A stretch of 64,000 bases of DNA from Candidatus Bathyanammoxibius amoris (lineage in GTDB: Bacteria > Planctomycetota > Brocadiia > Brocadiales > Bathyanammoxibiaceae). Shown piece by piece: positions 1-8,063 of this stretch. The notes below the pieces were generated by a model that was given only the letters and a program-made list of their open reading frames with translations, was not told where the DNA came from and did not search any database. Location of the stretch: assembly GCA_024451685.1 (NCBI GenBank), contig JAMXCW010000001.1, positions 186,001 to 250,000 of the forward strand, in the 5' to 3' direction. The position numbers were made by a program, and so were the translations under genes. Position 1 is the first letter of the stretch. Every line of letters starts with the position of its first letter.

Positions 1-334
1 CTATGACATACTTGCAGGCCTCGATAATCTCTTCCGCAAAGAGGGTGCCCATCCCGGCGTCCAGCGCCTGTCCCAGGTAGGGGAGCCAGTGTTTATCTCC
101 GGGGATAGGCGGCAACAGGTTCTTCGCACGTTCCAGGACGGGTTTGAATTCTCCAAGCGTTCTGACCTCCATGCCCGTCATGGAGTAGATTATTGGAAAG
201 AAGTAGCCGGTATTTGGGAACTCAACCTGCTGGTCCTTACCCTTCTGGGCGATAGCCTCATTCAGTTTGTCTTCAGCACGTTTTATTATCTTATGGGCAC
301 CACGGATAGCGGCAGTGCATATAATCCTAGACAT
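1..334 (-). CDS. acsB: Acetyl-CoA synthase subunit of CODH/ACS, N-terminal part (cut by window edge)
   Basis: The first 111 codons of a gene that runs off the left edge. The product resembles the N-terminal domain of bacterial acetyl-CoA synthase (AcsB/CdhC family), with the pattern of a YP/FP-N/D-T-x-Y-x-x-P segment followed by 'SMTGMEVRTLGEF' and an 'AEEIIEACKY' helix. AcsB joins a methyl group, CO and CoA to make acetyl-CoA at the nickel-iron A cluster in the cytoplasm. The ATG is preceded by AGGAG nine to ten bases upstream. It lies 13 bp downstream of cooS on the same strand, so the two are almost certainly co-transcribed, as expected for partners in the Wood-Ljungdahl pathway. The A-cluster cysteines are outside the window, so activity cannot be judged. 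Confidence 0.85.
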   Translation of the reverse strand, partial: MSRIICTAAIRGAHKIIKRAEDKLNEAIAQKGKDQQVEFPNTGYFFPIIYSMTGMEVRTLGEFKPVLERAKNLLPPIPGDKHWLPYLGQALDAGMGTLFAEEIIEACKYVI

Positions 335-347
335 AAAGCTTGTCTCC

Positions 348-2303
348 TCAGACGTTTATGTCGAGCTTGCGCCTGTCTTCCATGTCGTAGAGTTTTCGTT
401 CCGTGGCAACGTTAATGCCGAGCGCGTCTCTCTTCTTCTCAATGTGGTCGATCATCAGTTTCCCGACCTTGTCTATGTCGGGTTCAAAGGCCCACTTGCC
501 TCCAAGCTCGTCTTCGAGTCCCTCGAGAAGCAGTTTCTGCAGGTCTGGCGCGCCCTGGACGGGGGAGTTAATCCCGAATATGGTAAAGATGCCGGACGCG
601 ACGAAGAACTGCCCTATACAGAGGGCCTTTTCGTGCATCCATTCGAAACACGCCCCTGCCACGGGGAGTTCGCTTATGTCGTTGCCAAGCCCGCCTTCCT
701 CTACAATCTCGGAGCAGGCTATGAGTATGCGGCTGTTGTCCACACAGGCCCCGGCGTGGAGCACCGGGGGCATCCCTACGGCTTCACACACCTCCCTGAG
801 ACCCTTGCCACATGCCTCTTTGTATTCCGGTACCATCATACCCTCTTTGGCGCACTCCGTGGCGGCACACCCGGTCTGGATGACCAGTATATCGTTGGAT
901 ATCAGCTCTTTTACAAGGTCGATGTACGGTTTGTGGCCCGGCAGGACCTTTGGGCTGGTACAGCCCACGATGCCGGCAATACCGCGTATCCTTCCGTTCA
1001 TGATGTTGTCGTTCAGGGGCCTGTAGCTGGCCCTGAACCTGCCTCCGAGCATGTATTTAATGGTCTCGTGGCTGAAACCTACCACTATCTCTTTTTCGCA
1101 GTCCTTCGGGATGAAGACCTTTGAACGGTCCCGCTTGGGATAGTTATCGATTGCCAGCTTAACGATCTTTTTTGCCACCACCATCGCGTTCTCATCGCTG
1201 ACCTCGATGTGCTCTGCTCCCGTAATCTTGCATTTGGGGGATGTGGTGATAAGCTTTGTGTGGAAGCACTTGGCCGTTTCTACGTCGCCCTGCATTATGC
1301 ACTGTATGTCGACGATTATCGCTTCGATGGCCCCTGTTGCGATGGCCATCTCCTGCATCTTCATGTGGCCGGCCATAGGTATCCCGTGGCGCATGAGTAG
1401 TTCGTTAGCGGTGCAGCAGATTCCTGAGAGGTTGATACCCTTTGCGCCGATGGCCTCGGCGGCCTTAAGGAGTTCCGGGTCTTGGGATGCAAGTGCCACC
1501 ATCTCGGAGAGCTGGGGCTCGTGGCCGTGTACCAGGATGTTTACCTGGTCTTCTTTGAGTACACCCAGGTTCGCCTTGCCCCTGATGGGTTTTGGTGTAC
1601 CGAAGAGGATGTCTTGGAGTTCGGTGGCTATCATGGAACCGCCCCAGCCGTCAGCAAGTGAGGTGCGGCTGGCCTGGCGTATGAGGTTTTTATAATCCTG
1701 GTCTGCGCCCATGCCGGTGCGGTGCATGCTCTCTGTGACCTCGCGGTCTATGGCCCTTGGGGTGATGTTTAGTTTCTCCCAGAGCTTCTGGCGTGCCTCG
1801 GGGGCGCGTTTGGTGAAGCGCTGATAACCGTATGGTTTGCCAAATTCGGCCAGGGCCATCTCGCCTACCTCTTCTGCGATTTCCTCGACCTTCCGGCCCT
1901 CGGTCTTCACGTCAAACCACTCGGCGACCATCATCAGCTTTTCTTCGTCCTTTATTTTATAGCCCGGGGCCTCTCCCCTGGCGGTAGCGACGAGAAGCTG
2001 GGCGACGGCTCTGGCGTGGTCTGAGTGGGCCGCTGCTCCGGCGGCGACCATCCTGGTAAAATGTCTGGCTGCTATAGTATTGGCGTCAGCGCCACATATG
2101 CCTGTTTTAGGACCCCTCCCGAAAGGGTCTATGTTACAGGGTCCCATATTACAGTGCCTGCAACATAACCCCACCAGGCCGAAGCCACACTGGGGCTGCT
2201 GGGCTTGGTAGCGGTCGTATAACGATTCTATGCCGCTTTCTTTCATCCTCTCCAGCATTATTTCTGCAACCTTGTCTCCACCCGTATTCTTCTCTTTGGG
2301 CAT
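348..2303 (-). CDS. cooS: Anaerobic carbon monoxide dehydrogenase, catalytic subunit
   Basis: A 651-residue Ni-Fe-S carbon monoxide dehydrogenase that interconverts CO and CO2 and feeds CO to acetyl-CoA synthase. Near the N-terminus the cysteines C39, C47, C48, C51, C56 and C70 are spaced as in well-studied CooS enzymes, where they bind the D and B iron-sulfur clusters. Further on are the C-cluster segments: 'NILVHGHEP' with its histidine, 'GICCTANELLMRHG', 'DIQCIMQ', 'VGCTSPKV', 'QTGCAATE' and 'HAGACVDNSR'. Length is typical for the family. It starts with ATG behind AAGGAG. acsB follows 13 bp downstream. Its 5' leader holds an inverted repeat and a stretch similar to the element near 20.6 kb. 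No feature suggests loss of function. Confidence 0.96.
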   Translation of the reverse strand: MPKEKNTGGDKVAEIMLERMKESGIESLYDRYQAQQPQCGFGLVGLCCRHCNMGPCNIDPFGRGPKTGICGADANTIAARHFTRMVAAGAAAHSDHARAVAQLLVATARGEAPGYKIKDEEKLMMVAEWFDVKTEGRKVEEIAEEVGEMALAEFGKPYGYQRFTKRAPEARQKLWEKLNITPRAIDREVTESMHRTGMGADQDYKNLIRQASRTSLADGWGGSMIATELQDILFGTPKPIRGKANLGVLKEDQVNILVHGHEPQLSEMVALASQDPELLKAAEAIGAKGINLSGICCTANELLMRHGIPMAGHMKMQEMAIATGAIEAIIVDIQCIMQGDVETAKCFHTKLITTSPKCKITGAEHIEVSDENAMVVAKKIVKLAIDNYPKRDRSKVFIPKDCEKEIVVGFSHETIKYMLGGRFRASYRPLNDNIMNGRIRGIAGIVGCTSPKVLPGHKPYIDLVKELISNDILVIQTGCAATECAKEGMMVPEYKEACGKGLREVCEAVGMPPVLHAGACVDNSRILIACSEIVEEGGLGNDISELPVAGACFEWMHEKALCIGQFFVASGIFTIFGINSPVQGAPDLQKLLLEGLEDELGGKWAFEPDIDKVGKLMIDHIEKKRDALGINVATERKLYDMEDRRKLDINV

Positions 2304-2636
2304 TTACAACTCCTTAATTCTGTGGCACTAAGCCGGAGGGCGGTTACTCCCTACAACTGTAAAGCGCAGGTATACTTCAGGCCCTCTGCTTTTTTGTTTT
2401 GTCCTTCTGAAAGAAGAAGAGACTGCTTACTAAAGTAGCGTCAGCGAAAACGTCTATTTTAACTCCTATAGTATAGAAAATCAACACCTTTTCTGTCGTG
2501 ATAAGACGCCCGAGGCGTGGCTGAGGGATTCTGACTGTAGGTCTATCTCTAACAAATGGCAGGGCTTATGATGCCAGAGGTGTAGGACAACGTGTGGTCT
2601 TAACGGGTGTATGGACGGATAACGGTAATATCAATG
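2304..2636. other. Intergenic region between smc and cooS; candidate structured cooS leader
   Basis: No gene is seen in this 333-bp gap. In the cooS direction, the arms GAGGGC and GCCCTC (2381-2386 and 2336-2341) can pair around about 40 bases that include CTGCGCTTTACAG. Right after this comes TTAGTGCCACAG, then AAGGAG and the cooS ATG. The TTAGTGCC(A/G)CAG stretch also occurs in the inverted-repeat element at 20598-20693. No known riboswitch class could be matched by eye. The cooS promoter is probably in this gap, but no clear -35/-10 pair was found. Confidence 0.35.
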
Positions 2637-5600
2637 CTAAGGCGCCGACTTTTCGGAGCCGACCATATTTTTCTCTTTTTCTTTCTCCTTTACTTTCTCT
2701 TTTTTGCCGGCCTTCGCTAACAAGCCCTTCTGTTTTTCTATCTCCTCGAGTTTGACGGTGACCTTTTTGGATACGCCGGATTCTTGCATTGTAACCCCAT
2801 ACAGTGTGTCCCCCACGGCCATCGTGCGTTTGTTGTGGGTTATAATGATAAACTGGGACTTTTGGGCAAATTCCTGTGCCACCTGGGCAAAGCGGGCAAT
2901 GTTGCTCTCGTCCAGGGCGGCATCGACCTCGTCAAGTATACAGAAGGGACTGGGTTTAGTCTGGAATATGGCGAACAGCAGGGCCACCGCGGTTAAGGAC
3001 TTTTCACCACCGGACAGAAGGCTTATGGAGCGCAGGTCTTTGCCCGGTGGCTGGGCCACTATCTCGATGCCCGCGTCCAGGATGTCGGTTCCTTCTTCCA
3101 GATATACGTGGGCCTTTCCACCTCCGAATAGCTTACGGAACATGGCGTTGAAGTTCTCTCGTATCTCTTCAAAACTCTTTTCGAAGCGTTCACGGCAGGT
3201 CTGGTTGATCTTTTTTATTATGTCTGAGAGGGAGTTTTTTGCCTTCATGAGGTCTTCTTGCTGATTGAGCAGGAACCGTTCTCTTATATCCAGCTGTTCT
3301 TGCTCCTCCAGGGCCTCAAGGTTGACGTTGCCTATTCTTCCTATCTTGCCCCGGAGTTCTTCCATCTCCTGGGTGGCCGTGGTCCAGTCTATCTCCTGTG
3401 CCTCGATTTCTGAGATCTGCACCTGATATTCTTCTTTTACGCGTTCTTCCAGGTCTATGCGCTTTATTTCAAGCTCCTTTTCCTTCAGCTTCAACCCCTG
3501 AAGCTCTTCCTGGAACGCGCTGTATTCTTCGTCCTTCTCATGGATCTTTCCGGTAAGGGGCGAGAGTTTGTCCCGCAGGCCGCCTGCCTCTTCTTCCTTT
3601 GCGGTTTGTTCTGACTGAAGAATGTTACTTTTCTCTTCCAGTTCCCGCACCAGTGTCTCCAGCGTGTCTATGTCCTTTTGTGTCTCAATCTTTTTTTCTT
3701 CACAGTTGTCTCTTTCTTGAAGACTGAGGTTGAGTTCTTCCTGCGTCTCCCCGGTGCTTTCTTCCAGCCGTTGGAGGGTTTCTGTCAGCCCGTATTTCTT
3801 TTCTTGTTTGCTTGCCAGGGCGACCTTATATTCTGTCAGCCTGGCCTCCTGTTCGTTCCGGAGCGACTGTTTATCCTTGAGACGCTCACCGGCAGCGTTT
3901 ATTTCTTCCTCTATCTGTTTGCCGTTGGAGATGGCCTCTTGCAGGTCGTTTTTGTGGCTGTCTTCTTTCAGGGACAACTGTTCAAGGAGGCTGTTTGTCT
4001 CAGTGATTTCTGTGCCATTTAGCTCTTCTTCTTCCCTCAGGGTCTTGAGTTTCAGGTCTTTGTCGTGGATGTCCTTTTCAAGGGATAGTCGTTCCATCTG
4101 AGATTCACTGTGTCGCTGCTTCAGCCCGCCGGCAAGGTCCTCCAGTTCTTTCGCTTTTTTCTGTAATTCACCCTTCATGAGTTCAGTGGTTTTAATCTCG
4201 CTCGATATCCGGGAGATTTCGCGTTCAACGACTTCCAGTTCACTCTTTCTGGATATGAGTCCCGGCTGCCCCTTTGAACCACCTCCGGCTATGGAACCGT
4301 CAGATTCTACGATCTCGCCTTTGAGGGTGACGAAACGGGTCCTGGGATACTTCTTTGAGATTTCAATGGCGCGTGAGAGGTCTTTTACAACGACGGTATT
4401 GTGGAGTAGTTTCTTCACAACGGGCGTATAGGTCTCGTCCGGGTTTACCAGGTCAACGGCACTTGCTATCACACCCTCTTCAGACGTGATTGAGTGGCCG
4501 CCTTGTTCGTGTTCCGGAGAGTCCATTGGCACGAATGTGGCCCTGCCCTTCTCTGTGTTTTCCAGGTGTGAGAGGGCGTCTATAGTGTCCTGTGTGGTGT
4601 TGGTAATAACTGCTTGGACCTTTAGCCCCAGGGCGGCCTCGATTGCCAGGGCATTGGGCAGGTCGACCTTCAGCTTGTCAGCTACTATACCGTGTATCCC
4701 CTGCAGGCTGCCGCCGTTTTGGGACTCTTCAAGCACGGTCTGGGTCCCCATATCTACCCCAAGCGCCCTCATTTCCAAATCCCTCAACACCTCCTGGCGG
4801 GACTGTTTTGCTGTAAGCAGACTTATTTTCTTGAATAATGCCTCGTCTACGGTGCTTGCCTCTGTCCTCAGTGATTCCTCCCCGGCGGCTAACTGCGCCA
4901 GCTTTCCTTCGAGGTCTCTTATTTCGCTGTCAACCCGCTCTTTTTCTTCCTCAAGGGACCTTCTCTCCTGACGGAGAGTTTCGCTTTCCCGTGATATGTT
5001 GGAGAGACGACCTTCCAGTCTGGTTCTCCTGTTTGTAAGGGACTGTCTCTCGTGGTTTACGAAATCAATCTCGTTTTGCAGGCGTGACTGGCGTTTAAGG
5101 GCGTCTATTACCTGCGGTTTCTTCTGTTCTATCTCTTCCTGGAGAGACCGGGATTCCTGGTTGAGCTGGTCCAGTTCGGCCCTTTGCCGGTCGAGGGTTT
5201 CCTGGAGGGTGTTTATTTCTTCTGTAGTCTCAGCGAGTTCACGGTCGGCGTCAAGGCTCCTGTTTTTCAGCTCCTCCGCCTTCTCATTCAGAACCTCTAT
5301 GTGATGTACGGCTTTTGTCCTCTGGAATTCCAGCTCCTTGACCCGCTGGGTGTTCAGGGATATCTTGTCCCTTGAACTCGTTATCTGGCTGTTGACGGTC
5401 ACTATTTCTGTGTGTATTTGCGAGAGCAGTTCGCTTAGACGAGAGTGTTCCTTCTCCAGGTCAATCTTTTCCTGTTCTATGGACTTTTTCTGGTCGAGGA
5501 TTGTTTTACCACGCCCGGAAAGTTCTGATATTCCGAGGGCGAGCTCCTGTTGTTTTATCCCAAGCTCATGAAATGTCTTGAGGCTCCACTGTATCTTTAG

Positions 5601-6272
5601 CTCTTTGAGTCTTTGGGTGTATTCTCTATACTTTCTGGCCTTGGCAGCCTGGAGTTTGACCGACCGGAGTTGCTTTTGGACCTCTTCTACGATGTCGCCC
5701 AGGCGCAGCAGGTTTTGTTCTGTTTTTTCCAGTTTACTTATTGTTGCCTTTTTCTTTGCCTTGTATTTACTTATTCCGGCCGCTTCTTCAAAGACTATCC
5801 TGCGTTCATTGGCGTTCGCCTGCAGGAGTACGTCTACCTCTCCCTGTTCTATGAGAGAGTAGCAGTTTGTGCCCAGGCCCGTGTCCATGAGCAGTTCTTT
5901 AATGTCCATGAGGCGGCAGAGTTGCTTGTTCAGGTAGTATTCTGACTCTCCTGAGGCGTAGAGCCGGCGCGAGATGCATACTTCTTGATATTCAACGGGC
6001 AGGAGGCCCTTGTGGTTGAGTATGGTGACGGAGACCTCGGCGTATCCCTGGGACGGGCGGCTGGGGTTGCCGCTGAAGATTACGTCCGACATTTCGTTGG
6101 CCCTGAGGCTCTTGGTGCCCTGCTCGCCGAGTACCCACTTGACCGCGTCTACAATGTTGCTCTTGCCACAGCCGTTTGGGCCTACAATTATGGTAATGCC
6201 CGGGCCAAAGTTGAATTCGGTTTTGTCTGCAAAGGACTTAAAGCCGCGGAGTTCCAATTTCGCTAGTTGCAT
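2637..6272 (-). CDS. smc: Chromosome segregation SMC protein
   Basis: A 1211-residue SMC ATPase, the core of bacterial condensin, which compacts and separates chromosomes together with ScpA (encoded at 16141-16908) and ScpB. The N-terminal head has Walker A GPNGCGKSN at residues 31-39. Two long coiled-coil arms flank a hinge near the middle. The C-terminal head has the LSGGEK signature near residue 1090 and Walker B 'FCILDEVDAALDE'. A Lys/Glu-rich tail follows. The start is the ATG giving MQLAKLELRGF, which matches SMC N-termini; an open frame continues upstream but runs through a terminator hairpin. The ribosome binding site is weak. Only 23 bases separate the start from that hairpin's U-tract, so expression is probably linked to read-through or to a promoter inside the hairpin region. 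Confidence 0.95.
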   Translation of the reverse strand: MQLAKLELRGFKSFADKTEFNFGPGITIIVGPNGCGKSNIVDAVKWVLGEQGTKSLRANEMSDVIFSGNPSRPSQGYAEVSVTILNHKGLLPVEYQEVCISRRLYASGESEYYLNKQLCRLMDIKELLMDTGLGTNCYSLIEQGEVDVLLQANANERRIVFEEAAGISKYKAKKKATISKLEKTEQNLLRLGDIVEEVQKQLRSVKLQAAKARKYREYTQRLKELKIQWSLKTFHELGIKQQELALGISELSGRGKTILDQKKSIEQEKIDLEKEHSRLSELLSQIHTEIVTVNSQITSSRDKISLNTQRVKELEFQRTKAVHHIEVLNEKAEELKNRSLDADRELAETTEEINTLQETLDRQRAELDQLNQESRSLQEEIEQKKPQVIDALKRQSRLQNEIDFVNHERQSLTNRRTRLEGRLSNISRESETLRQERRSLEEEKERVDSEIRDLEGKLAQLAAGEESLRTEASTVDEALFKKISLLTAKQSRQEVLRDLEMRALGVDMGTQTVLEESQNGGSLQGIHGIVADKLKVDLPNALAIEAALGLKVQAVITNTTQDTIDALSHLENTEKGRATFVPMDSPEHEQGGHSITSEEGVIASAVDLVNPDETYTPVVKKLLHNTVVVKDLSRAIEISKKYPRTRFVTLKGEIVESDGSIAGGGSKGQPGLISRKSELEVVEREISRISSEIKTTELMKGELQKKAKELEDLAGGLKQRHSESQMERLSLEKDIHDKDLKLKTLREEEELNGTEITETNSLLEQLSLKEDSHKNDLQEAISNGKQIEEEINAAGERLKDKQSLRNEQEARLTEYKVALASKQEKKYGLTETLQRLEESTGETQEELNLSLQERDNCEEKKIETQKDIDTLETLVRELEEKSNILQSEQTAKEEEAGGLRDKLSPLTGKIHEKDEEYSAFQEELQGLKLKEKELEIKRIDLEERVKEEYQVQISEIEAQEIDWTTATQEMEELRGKIGRIGNVNLEALEEQEQLDIRERFLLNQQEDLMKAKNSLSDIIKKINQTCRERFEKSFEEIRENFNAMFRKLFGGGKAHVYLEEGTDILDAGIEIVAQPPGKDLRSISLLSGGEKSLTAVALLFAIFQTKPSPFCILDEVDAALDESNIARFAQVAQEFAQKSQFIIITHNKRTMAVGDTLYGVTMQESGVSKKVTVKLEEIEKQKGLLAKAGKKEKVKEKEKEKNMVGSEKSAP

Positions 6273-6295
6273 TGGCTTATCTTGATGGTGTTTAG

Positions 6296-6343
6296 AAAAA
6301 AAAGAGTGCTCCCATGAGAAACATGTAAGCTCTGGGAGCACTC
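6296..6343 (-). terminator. Strong intrinsic terminator just upstream of smc
   Basis: On the minus strand an 11-bp perfect stem (TGGGAGCACTC at 6333-6343 with GAGTGCTCCCA at 6304-6314) and an 18-base loop are followed directly by eight T residues. This ends transcripts coming from the 26-codon gene and nrdG. It sits only 23 bases before the smc ATG, so it could also act as an attenuator for smc. Confidence 0.85.
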
Positions 6344-6494
6344 ATCTCTTACAAATTGAACCCGTAGGATTTGTAACTCTAAGAGACTTTGATCTTAGGA
6401 ATCTCATAAGTCCCGAAAAGTTTCATTCATCTTGCCACTAATCCATTAACTAGTTCATTACGTAACTACTGTCAACACTTTTCTTTGAGAAAGG

Positions 6495-6575
6495 CTACCT
6501 TTTTCTTTTAGCCTTTTTTTTAGCCTTCTTCTTGGCCTTTTTCTGGGCCTTTTTCTTTGCTTTCTTTTTCGCCAT
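6495..6575 (-). CDS. Very small Lys/Ala-rich basic peptide (26 residues)
   Basis: A 26-codon gene too short for normal ORF calling. The product has 15 Lys, 7 Ala, 2 Arg, 1 Gln and the start Met, built as near-repeats of A-K-K-K and ending K-R-K-R. The ATG follows AAAGGAGG with ideal spacing, the best ribosome binding site in this part of the window, and a TAG stop is followed by a strong terminator at 6296-6343. Composition resembles the tails of histone H1-like bacterial proteins and the Lys-rich peptides that bind nucleic acids or polyphosphate, but the peptide is too short to assign to a family. It lies 38 bp after nrdG on the same strand, so it may be the last gene of the nrd cluster. The function is unknown; nucleic-acid binding is a guess from charge alone. 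Confidence 0.65.
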   Translation of the reverse strand: MAKKKAKKKAQKKAKKKAKKKAKRKR

Positions 6576-6613
6576 TGATTGAGCCTCCTTTCAAGGGCCA
6601 ACTGTAAGAGATT

Positions 6614-7345
6614 TTAACGGATTCGGCTGCTCAGTATCTCCGGTTCTCCCCTGACACGGCAGCCCTCCAGATGGGCCCTGGCTGTCTCGCCAAGGCGTTT
6701 GAGTGTGTCAGGAGGATAAGGGACGACTTTTAACATGTTAGAGTCAAGACAATTTGTGGGCCTGAAGGGCTGTAAGACATACCTTTTCGCACCCTGCAGC
6801 GAGCAGGCAATGTCTTTTATCTCTTCTTCTCCCAGGTAGGAAGGGCACACTGTCGTGCGGAATTCGTGCTCCAGCCCACTCTCGATTATTACGTTTATAC
6901 TGCGCCTGATATCTTGCACATTGCCCTGCCATTTGGTGACTTCCCGGTAACTTTCGTCTTTGAGCGGGGCCTTTACGTCCATGGCTATGCAGTCAAGCAG
7001 TCCATCTCTAATAAACTCTTCCAGTAAGTCCGGGTTTGTGCCGTTAGTGTCCAGTTTTACCTTGAGACGCATGTCTTTCAGCTTCTTTAGCAGTTCCTTG
7101 AGGCCGGTGTGGAGGGTGGGTTCTCCGCCTGAGATAACAACGCCGTCTATCCACGTGTTATTTTTCAGGTAGCTAATCACGGACTCAAGTAGTATTGTGT
7201 CCATGTCTTCCGCCGGGTTGACAAGATGGGGTGAGTGGCAGTAGGTGCAACGGAAGTTGCAGCCCGGCAGGAAGATGACGGCGCTTATCATGCCTTCCCA
7301 TTCGATGAGGCTGCTTTTTATGAACCCTTTTATCTGTACGGCCAT
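6614..7345 (-). CDS. nrdG: Anaerobic ribonucleotide reductase activating protein (radical SAM)
   Basis: A 243-residue radical SAM enzyme. The [4Fe-4S] motif C29-x3-C33-x2-C36 ('GCNFRCTYC') is intact, and a glycine-rich 'ISGGEPTLH' SAM-binding segment follows. NrdG cleaves S-adenosylmethionine and makes the glycyl radical on NrdD. The size and N-terminus ('GFIKSSLIEWEGMISAVIFLPGC') fit the subfamily that accompanies archaeal/Thermotoga-type NrdD. GGAGGAA lies eight bases before the ATG. It ends a same-strand run that begins with nrdD and has two small genes between. The pairing supports its role, although its presumed partner lacks the usual radical glycine (see nrdD), so it may act on another enzyme. 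Confidence 0.85.
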   Translation of the reverse strand: MAVQIKGFIKSSLIEWEGMISAVIFLPGCNFRCTYCHSPHLVNPAEDMDTILLESVISYLKNNTWIDGVVISGGEPTLHTGLKELLKKLKDMRLKVKLDTNGTNPDLLEEFIRDGLLDCIAMDVKAPLKDESYREVTKWQGNVQDIRRSINVIIESGLEHEFRTTVCPSYLGEEEIKDIACSLQGAKRYVLQPFRPTNCLDSNMLKVVPYPPDTLKRLGETARAHLEGCRVRGEPEILSSRIR

Positions 7346-7396
7346 GTCTGATTCCTCCGGTCGTATTGCCGCCTGGTTTGTTGTGTAAACGGATTA

Positions 7397-7717
7397 CTAT
7401 TGTGCCCGGGCCAGCTCCCGCTGCTTGACCATAATCGGCTGGTCGTAAGAGAATACGTTACCCATCCCCGGTGACGCATAGTAGACGTTGGCAAAACCGT
7501 CGAGACCTATCCCGTGAAGCTTTATCTTATAATGTGCGCCGGAGGTCCGGGGAAGACTGCGCAGGTAGTCTAACAGTCCTTCGGCTACGCTGTCGACGTT
7601 TACCGTGTCCGGGATTGGATTGTACAGGTATAGGCCAATCAGGAAATCGGTCTCATAAGAGGTAATCTTTTTTTCCAACTCCATCAACCTTTCTGATGGT
7701 TCATCCGTTCTCCACAT
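7397..7717 (-). CDS. Conserved-looking small protein between nrdD and nrdG, function unknown
   Basis: A 106-residue soluble protein not recognised as any named family. AAGGAG lies eight bases before the ATG. The N-terminal half is a charged helix-like stretch ('EPSERLMELEKKITSYETDFLIGLYLY'), followed by 'NPIPDTVNVDSVAEGLLDYLRSLPR' and a Gly/Tyr-rich C-terminal part. It has no cysteines, signal peptide or membrane segment. It does not contain an RxxGY-type glycyl radical motif, so it is not an obvious replacement for the altered NrdD C-terminus. It lies 51 bp before nrdG and 44 bp after the preceding small gene, within the nrd cluster. The gene call rests on the ribosome binding site and the tight packing. 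Confidence 0.6.
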   Translation of the reverse strand: MWRTDEPSERLMELEKKITSYETDFLIGLYLYNPIPDTVNVDSVAEGLLDYLRSLPRTSGAHYKIKLHGIGLDGFANVYYASPGMGNVFSYDQPIMVKQRELARAQ

Positions 7718-7761
7718 AATGAGTCTCCTTCGCTGTAATAGAGATTTGTATGTGGTAAGCC

Positions 7762-7980
7762 CTATGCCCTGTCAATGTATCTTCTTGCTTCACCCACCAG
7801 TTCGCCCCTTGCCTTCTCGGCGGCTGCGTTTGTTTCGCAAAAGCGATGGAAGGATAGCAGGGTGGGCCCCGATTCTCTACGGGTCACGGTTATTGTTATC
7901 ATCCCGGGTGCGTGTGGCTCCTGGACCCTGATTCCGTAACCCTTGTAGGCCTTTGTGGTTTGTGACAAATTTTCGTCCAT
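7762..7980 (-). CDS. Small hypothetical protein downstream of nrdD
   Basis: A 72-residue protein of unknown function. The start chosen is the internal ATG giving MDENLSQTTKAYKG, because GGAGAAG lies at normal distance before it; a longer reading from 8022 adds 14 Arg-rich residues but has no good ribosome binding site. The sequence has a central beta-like stretch ('GMITITVTRRESG') and an Ala/Glu/Arg-rich helix at the end. It has one cysteine and no membrane segment. It lies 83 bp after nrdD on the same strand. Confidence 0.5.
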   Translation of the reverse strand: MDENLSQTTKAYKGYGIRVQEPHAPGMITITVTRRESGPTLLSFHRFCETNAAAEKARGELVGEARRYIDRA

Positions 7981-8063
7981 TACTGGTCTTCTCCGGTGGC
8001 GAGACGGTTTCAGTCTTGCCATGTAAATCTCGCCGTTCAGACAACTTTATTGCTTGTGTTTTG

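Noticed and set aside
6273-6341. N-terminal extension of SMC by 23 residues
   Set aside because: It reads through a terminator hairpin and its U-tract, and SMC proteins begin at the MQLAKLEL-type start.
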